DNA of 64,000 nt, taken from positions 11,041,001-11,105,000 of the forward strand of contig JANTQA010000070.1 of the NCBI GenBank assembly GCA_027625915.1, in the 5' to 3' direction. The translations under genes were made by a program, and so were the position numbers. Shown here piece by piece: positions 1 through 11,490 of this stretch; the first letter of the stretch is position 1; every line of letters begins with the position of its first letter. The notes beneath the pieces were generated by a model. The model was not told the DNA's origin and searched no databases. It saw only the letters and a list, made by a program, of their open reading frames with translations. The DNA comes from Anaeramoeba flamelloides. Lineage: Eukaryota; Metamonada; Anaeramoebidae.

Positions 1-590
1 CAAAAAAAAAATACATTCTTTTACCCAATATTTGATGAATAAAAGTGTTAAAATTTAAACTTCATTTTGCTAGTTTTTTTTTTTTCTCATCAAATTAGAA
101 TTTATAAACGAAATTTGTAATTGATTGTTGATAATTATATTTTAAAAAGGAACATGAACATTCTTTGAACACATTTTATCATTTTGTACTTATAATACCA
201 GTCCAAAAGCAAATAATTTAAGATCCAAGTAATTTAAGTCAAATTAATACCATCCTCAGGTATTGTATTTTGATTAAAATATATGACATTTTGAAATTGT
301 TCTTCTTTTTTTAGTTTGCAAATATAAAATATCAAAAATAACAAGAAAAATTCAAATTGTCTCAATTTTGTTAAGAAATATAAACCTTTTGAATTGTAAC
401 AATTTAAAATTAAATTAAAATAAAATTTTCATTATATCAATTACTTGATTATTAATTTTAAACAAATAAAATATAAATCCTCAGTACTGCTATTAGCAAA
501 TTATTGAATTTTTGCAAAAAAAAAATAAATTCAAAGTATTCCAATAATACAAAAATTAGATTACTGAGAAGAAATAAATTAATTTTTTGT
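1..590. other. AT-rich intergenic DNA, no feature seen
   Basis: I see no coding region, splice-linked exon or clear repeat structure here, only A and T tracts. Confidence 0.5.
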
Positions 591-650
591 TATTTCTTAA
601 GGGAGGAGTTTGATTCCTCTTGATTGTCTTAAAAATCAAAAAAAAAATAA
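590..650 (-). repeat. LINE family 1 3' end (relic)
   Basis: Read on the minus strand, this is a short stem-loop of the form GAGGAATCAAACTCCTC followed by CTTAAG and an A-rich run. The same tail ends the LINE copies near 33690, 38260 and 61850, so this is probably the last few dozen bases of a severely 5'-truncated LINE. The assignment rests only on this short tail. Confidence 0.4.
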
Positions 651-1265
651 TTTGAAAAATTCTTTTTCAAATATAAGCATTATAAACAACTAATATTTTT
701 TTCATTTTTCAATTTTTTAAAAAAAAAATATTTTACTCAAGAAAAGTTTTTTTTCTCAAGTTGTGATTGAAAAGATTCAATATTTTCTTGTTTTATTTTT
801 GAAGAACTGTAAATTGCTCTCGAGTTGCTCTTAGAATTTAATTCTCTTTCAAATATTTAAGTGTAAAATCATAGATTTCACGATAATTAACCAATGGAAA
901 TAACAATAAAATATTTTAATTTAAAATTATATCATCAAGATTAATTTATAATAATTTATTTTTAAAAAAATATTCTATATTTTTCATCGAAAGTACAAAC
1001 CCATAAAAAATGATCAATATTGTTAAATTATTTGGTTCTGTTCAACATTTAAACATATAGGAAAAAAGTATTTTGAGGTTTTATTGATTACAGATTAATA
1101 TCTATTTTTGCAATTAGAACATTTCACTGAATTTTATAATTGTGGATCTTGTAGGATGTTTTAAATATTTTTGAGTTTTAAATGAAGAATTTTGATATTT
1201 AATTATTTTAAAATATTGTTGAGGTGTGTAGTCAGATTTCCATCAAGTGTGGTAGAATATAAATA
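650..1265. other. AT-rich intergenic DNA, no feature seen
   Basis: No coding region or recognisable repeat was found. The stretch is dominated by A/T runs. Confidence 0.4.
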
Positions 1266-2015
1266 TTTTCCAGAAACCAAAAATAATAGATTATAACTTT
1301 TGATTTTTATTAATACTTTTCAATTACCGAAAAGCTAATAGTGATTTTTTTGAATTTTCCAAGTTTATCTGTGAAATCTATAGCTTGTTGTTAGTTTTTT
1401 TTGAGTTTTCTATTGTATTTGTGAAGTTGTTCTAAGTTTTTTTTTAATATTTTCTATTTCATTTGTGAAGTGTTATAGGTTTATTTTTTACTTTTTGAAA
1501 TAAACATAAAATTTTAATAAATTTTCGGTTAATTTCAAAAAGTAAAAAAAAAACCTAACTAAAATCGATAATTTTGTAAATAAATAGAAAACTCAAATTA
1601 ACCTAACCTAACCCGATTTTACAAATAAAATTTCAAAAAGTAAAAAAAACCTAGAACAACTTCACAAATAAAATAGAAAACCTCATAAAAAGCTAGAACA
1701 CTTCATAAATAAACAGAAAACTCAAAAAAAGCTAACCACATTTTTTTTTTTTATTCTTTTTTTTTTTTTTGTTTCAAAAATCTATTGATTTTCAAATCAA
1801 AATAAAAATAAATAAAAACCTAAATGTTTTTTTTTTTTAAATCGAGAAATAAATTGAATATTTTTGAAATTTACTTTTGTTTTCTAAAAATACAAAAAAC
1901 CTGATAGCGGTTTTCTTGGGTTTAAAAGAATAGAGCAAAATCAAAAGTTTTATTCAATTATTTTAAAATTCTAGAAAACCTAGGCACTTGAAAGCGCTCT
2001 ACAGCACTCCACAAA
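1266..2015. repeat. Hairpin-cassette repeat array
   Basis: This is a chain of short self-complementary modules. One arm reads TTTTTGAAATAAAC and its partner reads GTTTATTTCAAAAA with few mismatches. Another pairs TTTATTTGTGAAGTGTTCTA-like sequence with its reverse complement further on. Modules are joined at TTAGGTTTT/AAAACCTAA borders. The right end is a run of 10-bp units related to AGTGCCGTAG, read on the minus strand. Related arrays occur at about ten places in the window, often inside LINE relics. No coding capacity was seen. Confidence 0.7.
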
Positions 2016-2029
2016 TATATTTTGTAATA

Positions 2030-2455
2030 ATTAAAAATCAAAATTGTTTATTTAAAATATAAAAATATTTAAGTTATCTATCAAGTTCAAAAATTCAAAA
2101 ATTCAGGGGTATTTATTAATTGCTTAAATAGATATTTTTATGTAGTTTATAAAAACCTCAAATAAAATTTGTCCTTTTATGGTAAAAATATGAACAAAGG
2201 GAAATTATAGAAAATGTTGATCATTTTTTATATTTGTGTTATTCTTATGGAAAAGATACAATTAATATTTCATAACAAATTAAAAATAATAAATCTTAAG
2301 GAATTAATTTTAAATTGTGATAGTTTGGAATTATTTTCAGAAATTAATAATCCTGAAATTTATGATTTTAACGCTTTAATTACTTTGAAAGCTTATTTAA
2401 GTATAAGGGTAACTAATGTGTAATTTACACTTCTTTAATAATAAAAAAAAATATA
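2030..2455 (+). mobile_element. LINE family 2, 3' end (5'-truncated relic)
   Basis: An open stretch at 2214-2423 would encode 69 residues resembling the extreme C terminus of a LINE reverse transcriptase, but it has no good start and is only the tail of a longer lost frame. It is followed by a small palindrome, GTGTAATTTACAC, then TTCTTTAATAATAAAAAAAA. The same palindrome plus A-rich tail recurs at 23530 (+), 16110 (+) and 49790 (-), which marks the 3' end of one LINE family. Upstream, the segment from about 2080 resembles 14730-14880, inside another LINE relic. Confidence 0.5.
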
Positions 2456-2459
2456 TCCA

Positions 2460-3727
2460 AAATACTGAGCAATCAGATTTTTATTATTTACAATCATTTT
2501 CATTTTTTTGGGACTTATCAAATTAATTTTTTTCCAAAAAATTTTATTTTTAATAAATTCTAAGTTTATTTCATCAATGATTTTATTCAAAGTTTCTTTT
2601 TTTTCTTTATTTTGATTTGATCCAGATTAATTAAGTTAGGATTACAAAAAATATTTTTAATTCAAGAAACAATTTTATGGTAATTTTTATTTTTTTTTAT
2701 CAATTATATTTGGATATTTGATAAATTTCTTTTTAAATTTTTTCATCGAGTTTGTATTTAAAATAAAATTTTTAATCCGAAAAATACTTTATAAATTGCT
2801 TTTTGATAACTATTATTATAAGTAATTTTTTATATATTTTTCAATATTCCAAACGGTATGAACATTAATATTATTAATAATCATTTTAAGGTCTGATAGA
2901 TTAATTTCTATTAAACTTAAGTATTTTATAATCTTTGATTTTTTTTATTTTTATAATTAATTAATATGTGGTCAATGTTATTTGTTCTAATATTTGAAGA
3001 ATTTGATAGAATTTTAAAAATTTGCATTTTTTTGAAAATCTCAATAACTATAAGATTAAAATCTCACAAAATAAAAGTACTAAAATTATGATATTTTATT
3101 ATCAATTTTTGAATAATTTTATTAATTCATTTTTCCAACTAAAATCTACAAATGTCGAAAATCTATAAAAATCTACATTTTTCCAATTTTCCCCAATTAA
3201 ACTAGAATTCAAAATTTTCCACACAGCTAAAACCGTTAAAAGAACCATAATAATACAATTTCATACAAATTGGAAATAATTTTGATTTTTTGAATTTCAT
3301 TTTTTCATCTATTAGTTTTTGTTTTACATTTCATTTTTTGAATAAAGTAACTTGTTTTGTTCGATCGAAATATTTTTTTCGAAAGATTGATATTATATTA
3401 AATTTTAGTTTGTTCAAGATAGAAGGACTCAAATAAAATTAATTGGTAGTACTTAACCTTTGATTTATCAATATTCCAAATAGAATTTTTACCAATTTAC
3501 CATTGTAATTTTTTTGTTTTGCTCTCTCCAAAATTTTTAACACAACCTTGATTTATTATTATTGATATTTATTTATTTTTTGTTTTGTGAGTATTGTAAT
3601 TTATAAACAAGTGTTAACATTTCAATTAGGGAATGGTTCTAATTTGGTATTTCTTCAAGGATTTTTTGAAATGAGTTTTTTTTCTTACAAATCGAATTTT
3701 GGTGTATTAAAAATTTTGAATTTGGGT
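2460..3727. other. AT-rich intergenic DNA downstream of gene A
   Basis: No gene is supported. The 3' flank shared by copies B, C and D (an AACCCAAATATTGATAAAA motif just after the stop) is missing here, so the duplicated unit of gene A seems to end close to its stop codon or has diverged beyond recognition. Confidence 0.4.
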
Positions 3728-5563
3728 TTAGTTAAGATTAAATTGCCTTTTAATTTTCAATATTTCATTTCCAAGATTGGATTGATCATTTAATTGATAA
3801 TATTCAACAGCATCAGATAATTCATCAACAATTAATTCTGCGTCTTTTTCAGATGTCAATTCAATTGAATTGGTATATAAATATTTGATTAAAATTTCCA
3901 AGCTTTTGATTGATTTTTTAGTATAATCTTGAATTTTATTTGTATTTTCTTTTTCATTAACATAATCAAACATTGCCCGAAACAAGCCACTTCGGGCATA
4001 TAAAATGAATTTGTGCACTGGTATTTCTTCATAATTTCCTTCTTCGTTCTCATCCTCATCATTCTCCTCATTATCCTGATTCTTATCCTCAATTTTGACC
4101 AAAATTTTAAAATCCTTTGAATCATCATCCTTGTATAATTGGGCAATATCCTTTTCAAGTGTATTATCCACAGATGGAGGGTATGTTAATTCCAATAAAT
4201 TAAAAGTTTGTTCAAGTTTTTCAAGATCTGAAATTTCATCATAATAAATCCATTTCAGAAAACTCAAAGTTTGTTCTTTGTTGATTGATTTTTCTCCAAA
4301 TAATTTGTTTTGGATTTGATCAATTGTTAATTTGGTTCTGCATTCAATAAGAGCCTTATGAACTGGGATTTGGTTTCCCATGGTTCCAATTTCACAATCA
4401 CAAAATTTTTTGGATTCATATAATATCCTGAGATCTTCAGAAAGTGTATTTTTGAAATCAAGATAAAGAAAGAAAACCCTTGATCCACAGGCAATTCGGA
4501 TCAGGTCTTTTGAATCCAAATAATTTGTAAAATAACCAGGAAGGCTGAATTTTGTCGGTATACGGATTTTTATTGGTAATCGGTTGTTGGATTCCTTTGT
4601 TAGGTATTGATTAATATGAATCCCCCACCCATACAATTCATTTTGGTCTGTCAAAACCAAAGTTTTGGTTCTTCCAGTTGACAATTGGACAACTTTCTTC
4701 TCCTTTAGTTGTGGAATTAATGTAAAAATAGTTTTGTTGACACCAAGTCCATTTTTTCTCTGGTGTCCGCAGCCAAAGGTTTGTCCCTTATTGTTGATTA
4801 AAATGGAGTGTGAACGACCCGAACTTAAAGTAAGGATCTCGGATCCTTTAATGTTTTGAACAGCAGTGGGGGTATATTGATCGTCAATAAAAGAGTCAAT
4901 ACCTAACTGCCCATAAATATTGTTTCCACAGGCATACAAAAGATCAGGCTTACTTGTGGTAAAAAAGAAATTCGAAGCATGGTTTCCTGCAAAGATTTTG
5001 GAAACCTTGTCTTGGACATAAACAGGCATCAGAATTCTCGTTGTGTTATGGCCAAGGCCCAGACTACCATGTAAGTTGGATCCTGAGATATACAATTGAT
5101 CTCCATTACAAAGGTAATACCCAGAAGCATAGCCCATTACAACTGAATTAACAAACAATTTCTTTTCTTCGAAAAAGGTAACAGGCCTGATCTTTTCAAA
5201 ATTACTTTGGTCTGCATCAAGAAGAGGCACTTCATTCAAATGGTTACTATTAGCCAAAGACCAAACCTTTCCTGATTCAGTTAAAATTAGATAGGTCCGG
5301 AAACTTGAAACAATGTCTTTGATTGTTTCGTTTTTGGGTAATTGGTATTTCTTTTTCTTCTTTTCTTTTTGATATAACTCCAATTTGTTTGGCTTTTTCC
5401 AAACAAGAAAACGATAGAAACCTCCACTGACGATCTTTTTTATTGTTTGGGTTTTTTTGATTTTGCATTCCGACCATTTGGGTAAATTGTTGTTCTTTTT
5501 TTTGATAATAAAATTGAAATCAATATTAAAAGCAATTAGATAAACAGAGGAAGAATTGGACAT
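3728..5563 (-). CDS. RCC1-repeat/double-BTB protein, copy A (611 aa)
   Basis: This is an intact single-exon frame. Residues 1 to about 370 carry RCC1-type propeller repeats; glycine-rich blades such as YISGSNLHGSLGLG, YACGNNIYGQLGI and LYGWG recur every 50-60 residues. Two BTB/POZ-like units follow: a shorter one from about residue 376 (CDCEIGTMGNQIPVHKALIE) and a more typical one after an acidic linker (EEIPVHKFILYARSGLFRAMF near residue 515). In known families the RCC1 fold binds GTPases or chromatin, and BTB domains pair with themselves or with cullin-3 ubiquitin ligases. The role here is inferred only. The start is supported by the conserved leader CAATTACCAAAAATG, shared with the sister genes. 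Copies C and D are 613 aa; the N-terminal 30 residues of A differ most. It stands alone on the minus strand. Confidence 0.9.
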   Translation of the reverse strand: MSNSSSVYLIAFNIDFNFIIKKKNNNLPKWSECKIKKTQTIKKIVSGGFYRFLVWKKPNKLELYQKEKKKKKYQLPKNETIKDIVSSFRTYLILTESGKVWSLANSNHLNEVPLLDADQSNFEKIRPVTFFEEKKLFVNSVVMGYASGYYLCNGDQLYISGSNLHGSLGLGHNTTRILMPVYVQDKVSKIFAGNHASNFFFTTSKPDLLYACGNNIYGQLGIDSFIDDQYTPTAVQNIKGSEILTLSSGRSHSILINNKGQTFGCGHQRKNGLGVNKTIFTLIPQLKEKKVVQLSTGRTKTLVLTDQNELYGWGIHINQYLTKESNNRLPIKIRIPTKFSLPGYFTNYLDSKDLIRIACGSRVFFLYLDFKNTLSEDLRILYESKKFCDCEIGTMGNQIPVHKALIECRTKLTIDQIQNKLFGEKSINKEQTLSFLKWIYYDEISDLEKLEQTFNLLELTYPPSVDNTLEKDIAQLYKDDDSKDFKILVKIEDKNQDNEENDEDENEEGNYEEIPVHKFILYARSGLFRAMFDYVNEKENTNKIQDYTKKSIKSLEILIKYLYTNSIELTSEKDAELIVDELSDAVEYYQLNDQSNLGNEILKIKRQFNLN

Positions 5564-5870
5564 TTTTGGTAATTAAAAATTGAAAAAAAAATGAGAAAAA
5601 ATGGGGATTGTTTCGTACCTTTTTTTTTGATTTTTTTTATTTGTATTCGGATTTCTTATTTAAAAACTAACTTTTTTTTACGAAAAAGAACAACTGTATT
5701 CAATAAAAAAGATTCAAATGTAGATAAAGGATCATTCAGTGAAAAAAGAACATGTAACAAAGTCAACCAGATATAATACCATCATTAAGTTTATTTGATA
5801 TTCTTGATTTTTTTGATCATTTGATCTGGGATAATTTAAACCAAGAAACTTGGTTCAATAGAATCATATT
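5564..5870 (-). promoter_or_regulatory. Upstream region of gene A, shared with copies B-D
   Basis: Read on the minus strand, this carries the same upstream landmarks as the other RCC1-BTB copies: a TTGAACCAAGTTTCTTGGTTT-like block, then a CAAGAATATCAAATAAACTT stretch and a TATTATA element about 200-250 bases before the ATG. The block just before the start is ATT-rich and ends CAATTACCAAAAATG. Conservation across four loci shows that the promoter region was copied along with the gene. Which bases act as promoter cannot be told from sequence alone. Confidence 0.5.
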
Positions 5871-6414
5871 TTTTGATTTTTTTTCTATTTTTTCCGTCGT
5901 TGGATTTCATTTTTATTGGGAAGAAGAGTTACTAACGAGAAAAATCAAGTGGTTACCCTCTAATACTCAAAGGACAGAACCTAGTCGGTATGGGTAACTT
6001 GAAAATAAAAAGAAAATACAAAAACATAAACTGGAACAATCAAAAAAGTTTGGATCAAAAAGAAAAAAAATGGCAGCTACTAAACAACTACCTCTCAACC
6101 AAGCATTCGCGATTTCTTTGAAATAATTAAACGGCAAACTTTTAAATAAAAGGATCTTGTCTGTTTTTAATGAGTGTTCTTGATAAAAATGGACAGTTGG
6201 TTTTTTTTTTTGTTTTTTGTCAACTGTCTTTTAAAAATTTTTTTTTTGTTTTCTAACTTGCTTTTTTTTTTTTTTTTTCTTTTTTTTTTTTCATTTGAAT
6301 TTTTCTTTTTGTTTTTTCAACCAATAAAAAATTGGAATCTGCTCGATTTCCAAATATTTTTTTTTTCTTTATCATCTAAATTACTCTTTTACCATTAGTA
6401 ATCAGTCAAGTGCT
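5870..6414. other. Intergenic DNA with long T tracts
   Basis: About 200 bases at 5930-6130 are less AT-rich than their surroundings and have no match elsewhere in the window. From 6190 to 6380 the sequence is mostly T runs. No gene is supported. Confidence 0.4.
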
Positions 6415-7036
6415 GTAGAGTGCCTAGCTTTTCTTGAAATTTTCTATTTTATTTGTTAAGTGTTCTAGGGTTTTTTGAGGTTTTCTATTTTATTTGTTAA
6501 GTGTTCTAAGTTTTTTTTACTTTAGAAATAAACAGAAAATTTATTAAAATTTTCTGTTTATTTCTAAAGTAAAAAAAAACCGAAAAAAAATCTATCGATT
6601 TTCGAAATAAAGAGAAAACCTCAAAAAAACCTAAAGAAAATTTTTGAAATTTTCTTTTTATTTTTCAAAACTCAAGAAAAGCTAACCGCGGTTTTCCAGA
6701 ATTTAAAAGAATAGAGAAAAATCTTGGATTGAACTAAATTCTTACAAATTCAGGAAAACCTAACGAAAAGTGCCCGTAGAGTGCCTAGCTTTTCCAGAAT
6801 TCAAAAGAATAGAGAAAAATCAAATATTTTACTCAATTCTTTTAAATTCTGGAAAAGTTAACGGTGTTTTTTTTTACTTTTTAAAATAAACCGAAAATTT
6901 CAAAAATTTTCTGTTGATTACAAAAATTAAAAAAAACCTAATGGCTGTAAGAGGATCTTTGATCACTCCCTTCAACCAATAAAAAAAAAAAATAAACCGA
7001 AAATTTTAATAGATTTTCGGTTTATTTCGAAAAGTA
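6415..7036. repeat. Hairpin-cassette repeat array
   Basis: It starts TCAAGTGCTGTAGAGTGCC, the 10-bp-unit border of this family. A chain of hairpin modules follows: AGAAATAAACAGAAAATT is paired with AATTTTCTGTTTATTTCT, and CCAGAATTTAAAAGAATAGA is paired with its complement ending in TTCTGGAAAA. Junctions read GCTAAC or CCTAAC. A further self-complementary module lies at 6990-7036. Confidence 0.7.
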
Positions 7037-7409
7037 ATTCAAAAAACGAACGATAATCTAAGCTATTTCCAAGAATGTGGGGTAAATTTATTTTAAAATA
7101 TATGTATGTAACCCATTCTTCAAAAAAGGATTTTAATATATAAAATAATTGACCACCATTTATAGATTCTTGATAATAATTCAATTTGTTTATTAGTATT
7201 ATATTGCAGAAATAAAATATATTAAAATTTATGATCTCGATTTTATTGGATATTTTTTTATGGTGAAAATTGGTGTTTATTATTTTCTTTTTGATCGAAA
7301 AAAATATTTTTATAACTTGTATGATCTCAACAAAATTTACAATATAATTAAAAACATATAACTGCGTTTTGGTGTTTAAAAAATCATTTGTTCCCATTCC
7401 ATATTTCAG

Positions 7410-7625
7410 GTTTTTTATTGAAATTGGTCGTACATTACTTTAACCAAAAAAAGTGCTATTTTTTTTTCATTTTTTGGGAATATTTCAACTAAAATGCTTT
7501 GAATTAAATACATAAGTGGTTGAATCAACCGGTATAAATATTAAACTTAATTTGGTATAGTTGATTAATTATTACCTCCACTAAAAATGATTATTTTTTA
7601 TGAAATGTAAAAAAAAATGCCCCAC
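7410..7625 (-). repeat. Dispersed repeat, paired with 20568-20800
   Basis: Read on the minus strand it matches 20568-20800: shared landmarks are GGGGCATTTTTTTTTACAT, AAATACCAAATTAAGTTTAA and ACGACCAATTTCAAT. A small piece of the same element (CCCCACTTTTTTG, then AAAATAGCTTA) lies at 24838. No coding frame or terminal inverted repeat was seen. Confidence 0.6.
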
Positions 7626-7862
7626 TTTTTTGGAAATAGCTTATTGATTTTCCAAATAAAATAGAAAACCTCAAAAAAATCTAGAACACTTCAGAAATAA
7701 ATAGAAAACTCAGAAAAACCGAGAAAAATTCACAAATTAAACAGAAAATCTCAATAAAATATTCGGTAGCTTTTCGAAAATTACAAATAATAACACAAAA
7801 TCAATGATTTTACACAATTCTATTTAATTCTGGAAAATATAGGCACTCTACGGAACTCCAAG
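7625..7862. repeat. Hairpin-cassette fragment
   Basis: It shows the half-modules AAATAAAATAGAAAACCTC, CTAGAACACTTCAGAAATAAA and TTCTGGAAAATATAGGCACTC. It is the equivalent of 30600-30790 and, as there, sits directly left of a copy of repeat R1, so the two were copied together. Confidence 0.6.
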
Positions 7863-7864
7863 TC

Positions 7865-8810
7865 ACTTCCTGAAACTCTAAACTTGTATTTAAAGTGTTT
7901 TTAGCACTAACTATAATTTATGCAAGATTATTGTAAGAGGATATCTATTCTTATAAAAAATGAATTGAAAAATTTAATAATTTTATTTCAAAACAGAGAC
8001 AAGAAAAAGATATTGAAAAGCAAGAAATAAATGAAAGAGAAGAAAAAATAATTATGAAAAAGTAAAAAGTTGATAAATAAAAAACTTATATTCTTCCAGA
8101 ACAAATATTGAATGGACTTGGTGGTTGTTTCCCATTTATGTCGAATTTTTTTGGATCGCCACCATTATTTGTTTTAATAAATTGATCTAAATATTTGAAC
8201 AAACAATAGATCAAATGAAACAGGTTACTATATTAAGTGTAAATTTAGAACTTTGCAGATTTTCAGGTGTTTATATTCTCTAAATTTCTGATTTTTTTAA
8301 ATTAAAAATTGTTTTTCGAAATTTTCTTTCATTTTACTACTTTTTTTTTTATAATTTTTGAAAACTTTTTTATTTTTTATATTTTTTTTATTTTTTTACA
8401 AGTTTCCTAAATTATGTTTTCACAAAATCTCAGTACAAGACAGAAACTAGAAAGTAAAGTCCCCAGTACAAATATCGAATCAACAGATTGTAAGCAAATT
8501 TCAATTTGGTTCATATCAATTCAGTTTCAAATTTTTTTCACTTGCGATTCAGTTCTCATAGGCATGAATAAGTCCAGTTCAATTTGTTCAAGATCTGATC
8601 AAGTTAGTTTAAGATCTAATCATGTAAGTCTGTCAATTTGTATAATGAATAAATCTGAATGTTTTTATATTCGACCAAACAGCGAAAAAAAAACAAAAAT
8701 AACAGGAACTGCAAACAACTTGAAAATGTAAATTTGGAAAAAAGGTAAAAAATATCATAAAATTAAATTATTTCTTCTATTCTTAAATAACTTCCAATCA
8801 CTTAGTCTGA
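7865..8810 (+). repeat. Repeat R1, copy 1
   Basis: This closely resembles 30790-31700 over its whole length, and part of it matches 36510-37510 (+), 22728-23335 (-) and 52920-53610 (-). Landmarks are GAACAAATATTGAATGG, AATGAAACAGGTTACT, AAATCTCAGT and a GATC-rich block near 8595 (AGATCTGATCAAGTTAGTTT). A 105-codon open frame at 8414-8731 lies inside it, but other copies break or shift this frame, so I do not call it a gene. Confidence 0.7.
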
Positions 8811-9024
8811 CACTATTAAGGAAGTAGCTAGCCCATAAGACATAATAAAAATTTGAGAAGATGAGATAAGAACATTTTATTTTAGTGGCGTGTGATCGTA
8901 GATTCTCTAAAAATTTTTAAAAAAATTATTTGATATTTTTTTTTTAGTAATGTAAGGTTAAACAATAAAAACATAAAGTATATATTGATAAAATAGTTTT
9001 GATTTTTTTTTTTTCAAATTTTTA

Positions 9025-9772
9025 GGAAATAAAATTAATTCCAAAAATTTGGGTACATTTTAAACAGTCAAAAGAATACCAAATACCACACTTTTCATTC
9101 AATTTGGATATTATTTGATTCTACAAACTATTTCATTTTTTATCTTTTTTGTTTTTTTATTTTCATTTCGGTTTTTTCGAGTTCGAAATCTGTTTAGTTT
9201 GATCTGTAAATTTTAATCGATGGTTTATAGAATATTAAAGTTGAGTTTCAAAAATTGAAAAATCAACATACAGTCAGTTTCACTTTTCAGACACAAACTT
9301 TCTACGAAATTTAAGGCACAAAAAAAATCTCAAATTAAGGCACAAAATTCAAATTCTAGTAAAATAATTTGTGAAAATTAAAATTCCAAAAATTTGTACT
9401 TTAATTTGAGATTTTTTTGTGCCTTAAATTTCGTTGAAAGTTTGTGTCTTAAAAGTGAAACTGAAAGTACAATTGGTCTATTACTATCTTATCCTTTGAT
9501 TAATCAACAATCGTTGGTGTAATTTCAACAAATTTGCCAATACATTTTTTGTTCAAACTCTTTCAAGTACAGCTCGTTTCATTATTTTAAACATACAATT
9601 TTTTTGTTTTATATTGTTTTCTTATATTTGGATGAAAATGATTACTTATAAAATCAGTAATACTATGTGACTTAAATGTGATTTTATATTAGGTTTGGAA
9701 AAATATAATAAATTGAGTTTTTTTTTTCCTATTTTTGATTTTCTGATGTATCCAAATTTTTGGAACGGGGTT
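9025..9772 (-). mobile_element. Inverted-repeat DNA element T1, copy with nested insertion
   Basis: This is the reverse complement of the element at 18771-19302, with ends resembling CCAAAAATTTGGAC in opposite orientation. Its middle is split by the separate T2 hairpin element at 9271-9467, so T1 is older than that T2 copy. No transposase frame was found; it is non-autonomous. The ends suggest the Tc1/mariner group because the sister copy has a TA target. Confidence 0.6.
9271..9467. mobile_element. T2 hairpin MITE, copy 1 (nested in T1)
   Basis: A near-perfect foldback of about 197 bp. The left arm starts CAGTCAGTTTCACTTTT and continues with AAATTTAAGGCACAAAAAAA; the right arm is its complement. 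It is flanked by TA on both sides (9269-9270 and 9468-9469). CAGT ends and TA duplications are the hallmark of Tc1/mariner elements. No coding capacity. Confidence 0.75.
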
Positions 9773-10389
9773 TAGTTTTTTTTTTTTGAAGATAATTTCA
9801 GATTCTTAGAATAAAACTTATATGTCTTTTGTGGTTTAAAATTTGATAACATATAATCATATTCACTTGGTTAGTTCCACCAAATCCAACTATTTAAAAT
9901 CCAAACAAGTAATGTTTTGAGATAATTATTATTTTTTGAAATCCTAATAGCTATTTAAACCCCATTCAGTATTCCTTTAATGATTCTCTCGATTGTAATG
10001 TTGTTGTTTATTTTTAAACAAAATCCATTAATCCCAAATGTCACTGATAAAAAAATATTTCTAATTGCTTTTTGTTGTCATTATTTAAAAAAATTCTAAA
10101 ATGAAGAAAAAATTAAAAATGAAAAAATTAAATGCCACTAAAGAATGTTGAGATAAGGAGAAAATATAAGTTATGCAATATTTGAAATATTATTTTAAGC
10201 AATTCAACTCAAAATTCTATTGTGGCAATTTCTTTGAGAATTTTGAAAAAAAAATTTAAAAAATCTAATGAATGAAGTACTTTAAATAATAAAAATCAAT
10301 GAGGTACAACCAAAGTAAAAAATGATATTTTCTTATCTCTCTTCAAAATTGCAAAAAAGTAAAAAAATTTCCTTTATCGTGGCTACTCC
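9773..10389. other. AT-rich DNA, no feature seen
   Basis: No gene or clear repeat was recognised between the T1 element and the orphan upstream segment. Confidence 0.3.
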
Positions 10390-10790
10390 CTTAAATTACG
10401 ATTTCTGAAATTTAGTCAAAAAAAAAAAGAATTGTCAAAAATTCTCTTTTTGAACCCCTCTTACAGTCGTTTCAAACCCAAGTGTGAATCACTAACTTCT
10501 CATTCCCATTTTGAAAACTTTGATGGACATTTCAAATTATTTCAAAAAACTAAAAATAATTTGAAATAATTTTAAATTCACTTAAATTCACTAGCAATAT
10601 GCCACAATCATTCAACAAATGACTTAGATTCACACCTAAATTGAAACTGTTGTAACAATTACAAAATTTCTGATCGTTAATCAAAAAAAATATCAAATTT
10701 GATTGTATATAAAATGATTCAATGTATTGAAAAAATCTCAACAATTCAAATCAAATACTCATAAAAGAAATGTGATATTGAAATAATTAA
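10390..10790 (+). repeat. Orphan copy of the RCC1-BTB upstream region
   Basis: Resembles 31720-31810 plus 32650-32880, the stretch that leads into gene D. Shared blocks include GATTTCTGAAATTTAGTCAAA, CACACCTAAATTGAAAC and CAAAATTTCTGATCGTTA, ending with AAAAAATCTCAACAA and AAAGAAATGTGAT. Here the match stops and no RCC1-BTB gene follows, so it is a duplicated promoter-side segment without its gene. Confidence 0.55.
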
Positions 10791-11490
10791 AAATTTTATT
10801 TGAAAAATTTTTGAAATAATTTCAAATACTCTAAATAGCAGAACAAATAATATGGACCATATTCTAAACAATTTTAAAAATAATTTTATTTTCAAACATT
10901 CAAAAACAATATAAAATTCTAAACACAATAAAAAAATTTAAGAATAAAATTATTCAGTTTAAAGATATAATATATAAAGTAATAAACAAATTAACAAAAA
11001 ATTTCACCATAAATAAAAAATCTCATAATAAATCCAAAATTAATAAATTGAATCAAAAAAAAAAAATAAATTATGAAACTTGGGATAAATTTATTCATTA
11101 AATAAACTTAGAATTTATTTAAAACAAAATTTTTTATTAAAAAATAAATTTAATAGATGCTAAAAAAAATGAAAATAATTTTAAAAAATAAACATTTCAT
11201 TGAAGGATATTATGTTCATATTATATAAAATGCAATTGAACCAATTAAAATGATTTTAGAATATATCAAAAATCTTAAAATTACTAATTTAAAAGAGTTT
11301 ACAATTGATATTTATTATCTAAATTATAAAATTAAAAATAAAATCAAATATTTAAAAAATAAATCTTTCATAGGATTTCAACAGATTGAGAATTTTCAAT
11401 TTATTAATCAAAGAGAAAATGAAGAAAATTTAAATTTTGAATAAATTGAAAACACAAATTATTAAAGATTTTATATTACAATCTAAAATA
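10790..11490. other. AT-rich DNA, possible old LINE fragment
   Basis: Short open stretches such as 11250-11444 are lysine/asparagine/isoleucine-rich and could be remnants of a LINE, but no motif is visible. I see nothing firm. Confidence 0.2.

Noticed and set aside
4665-4859. Open stretches in other frames over the RCC1-BTB genes (also 3889-4158, 5277-5477, 17148-17450, 17867-18124, 29171-29440, 34666-34917, 35325-35585)
   Set aside because: The same shadow recurs in each gene copy because the parent codons are conserved; no independent signal.
6972-7397. 141-codon minus-strand open stretch
   Set aside because: Its C-terminal part is hairpin-cassette sequence, the rest is Asn/Ile/Lys-rich and matches no family; probably chance in AT-rich DNA or an old retrotransposon remnant.
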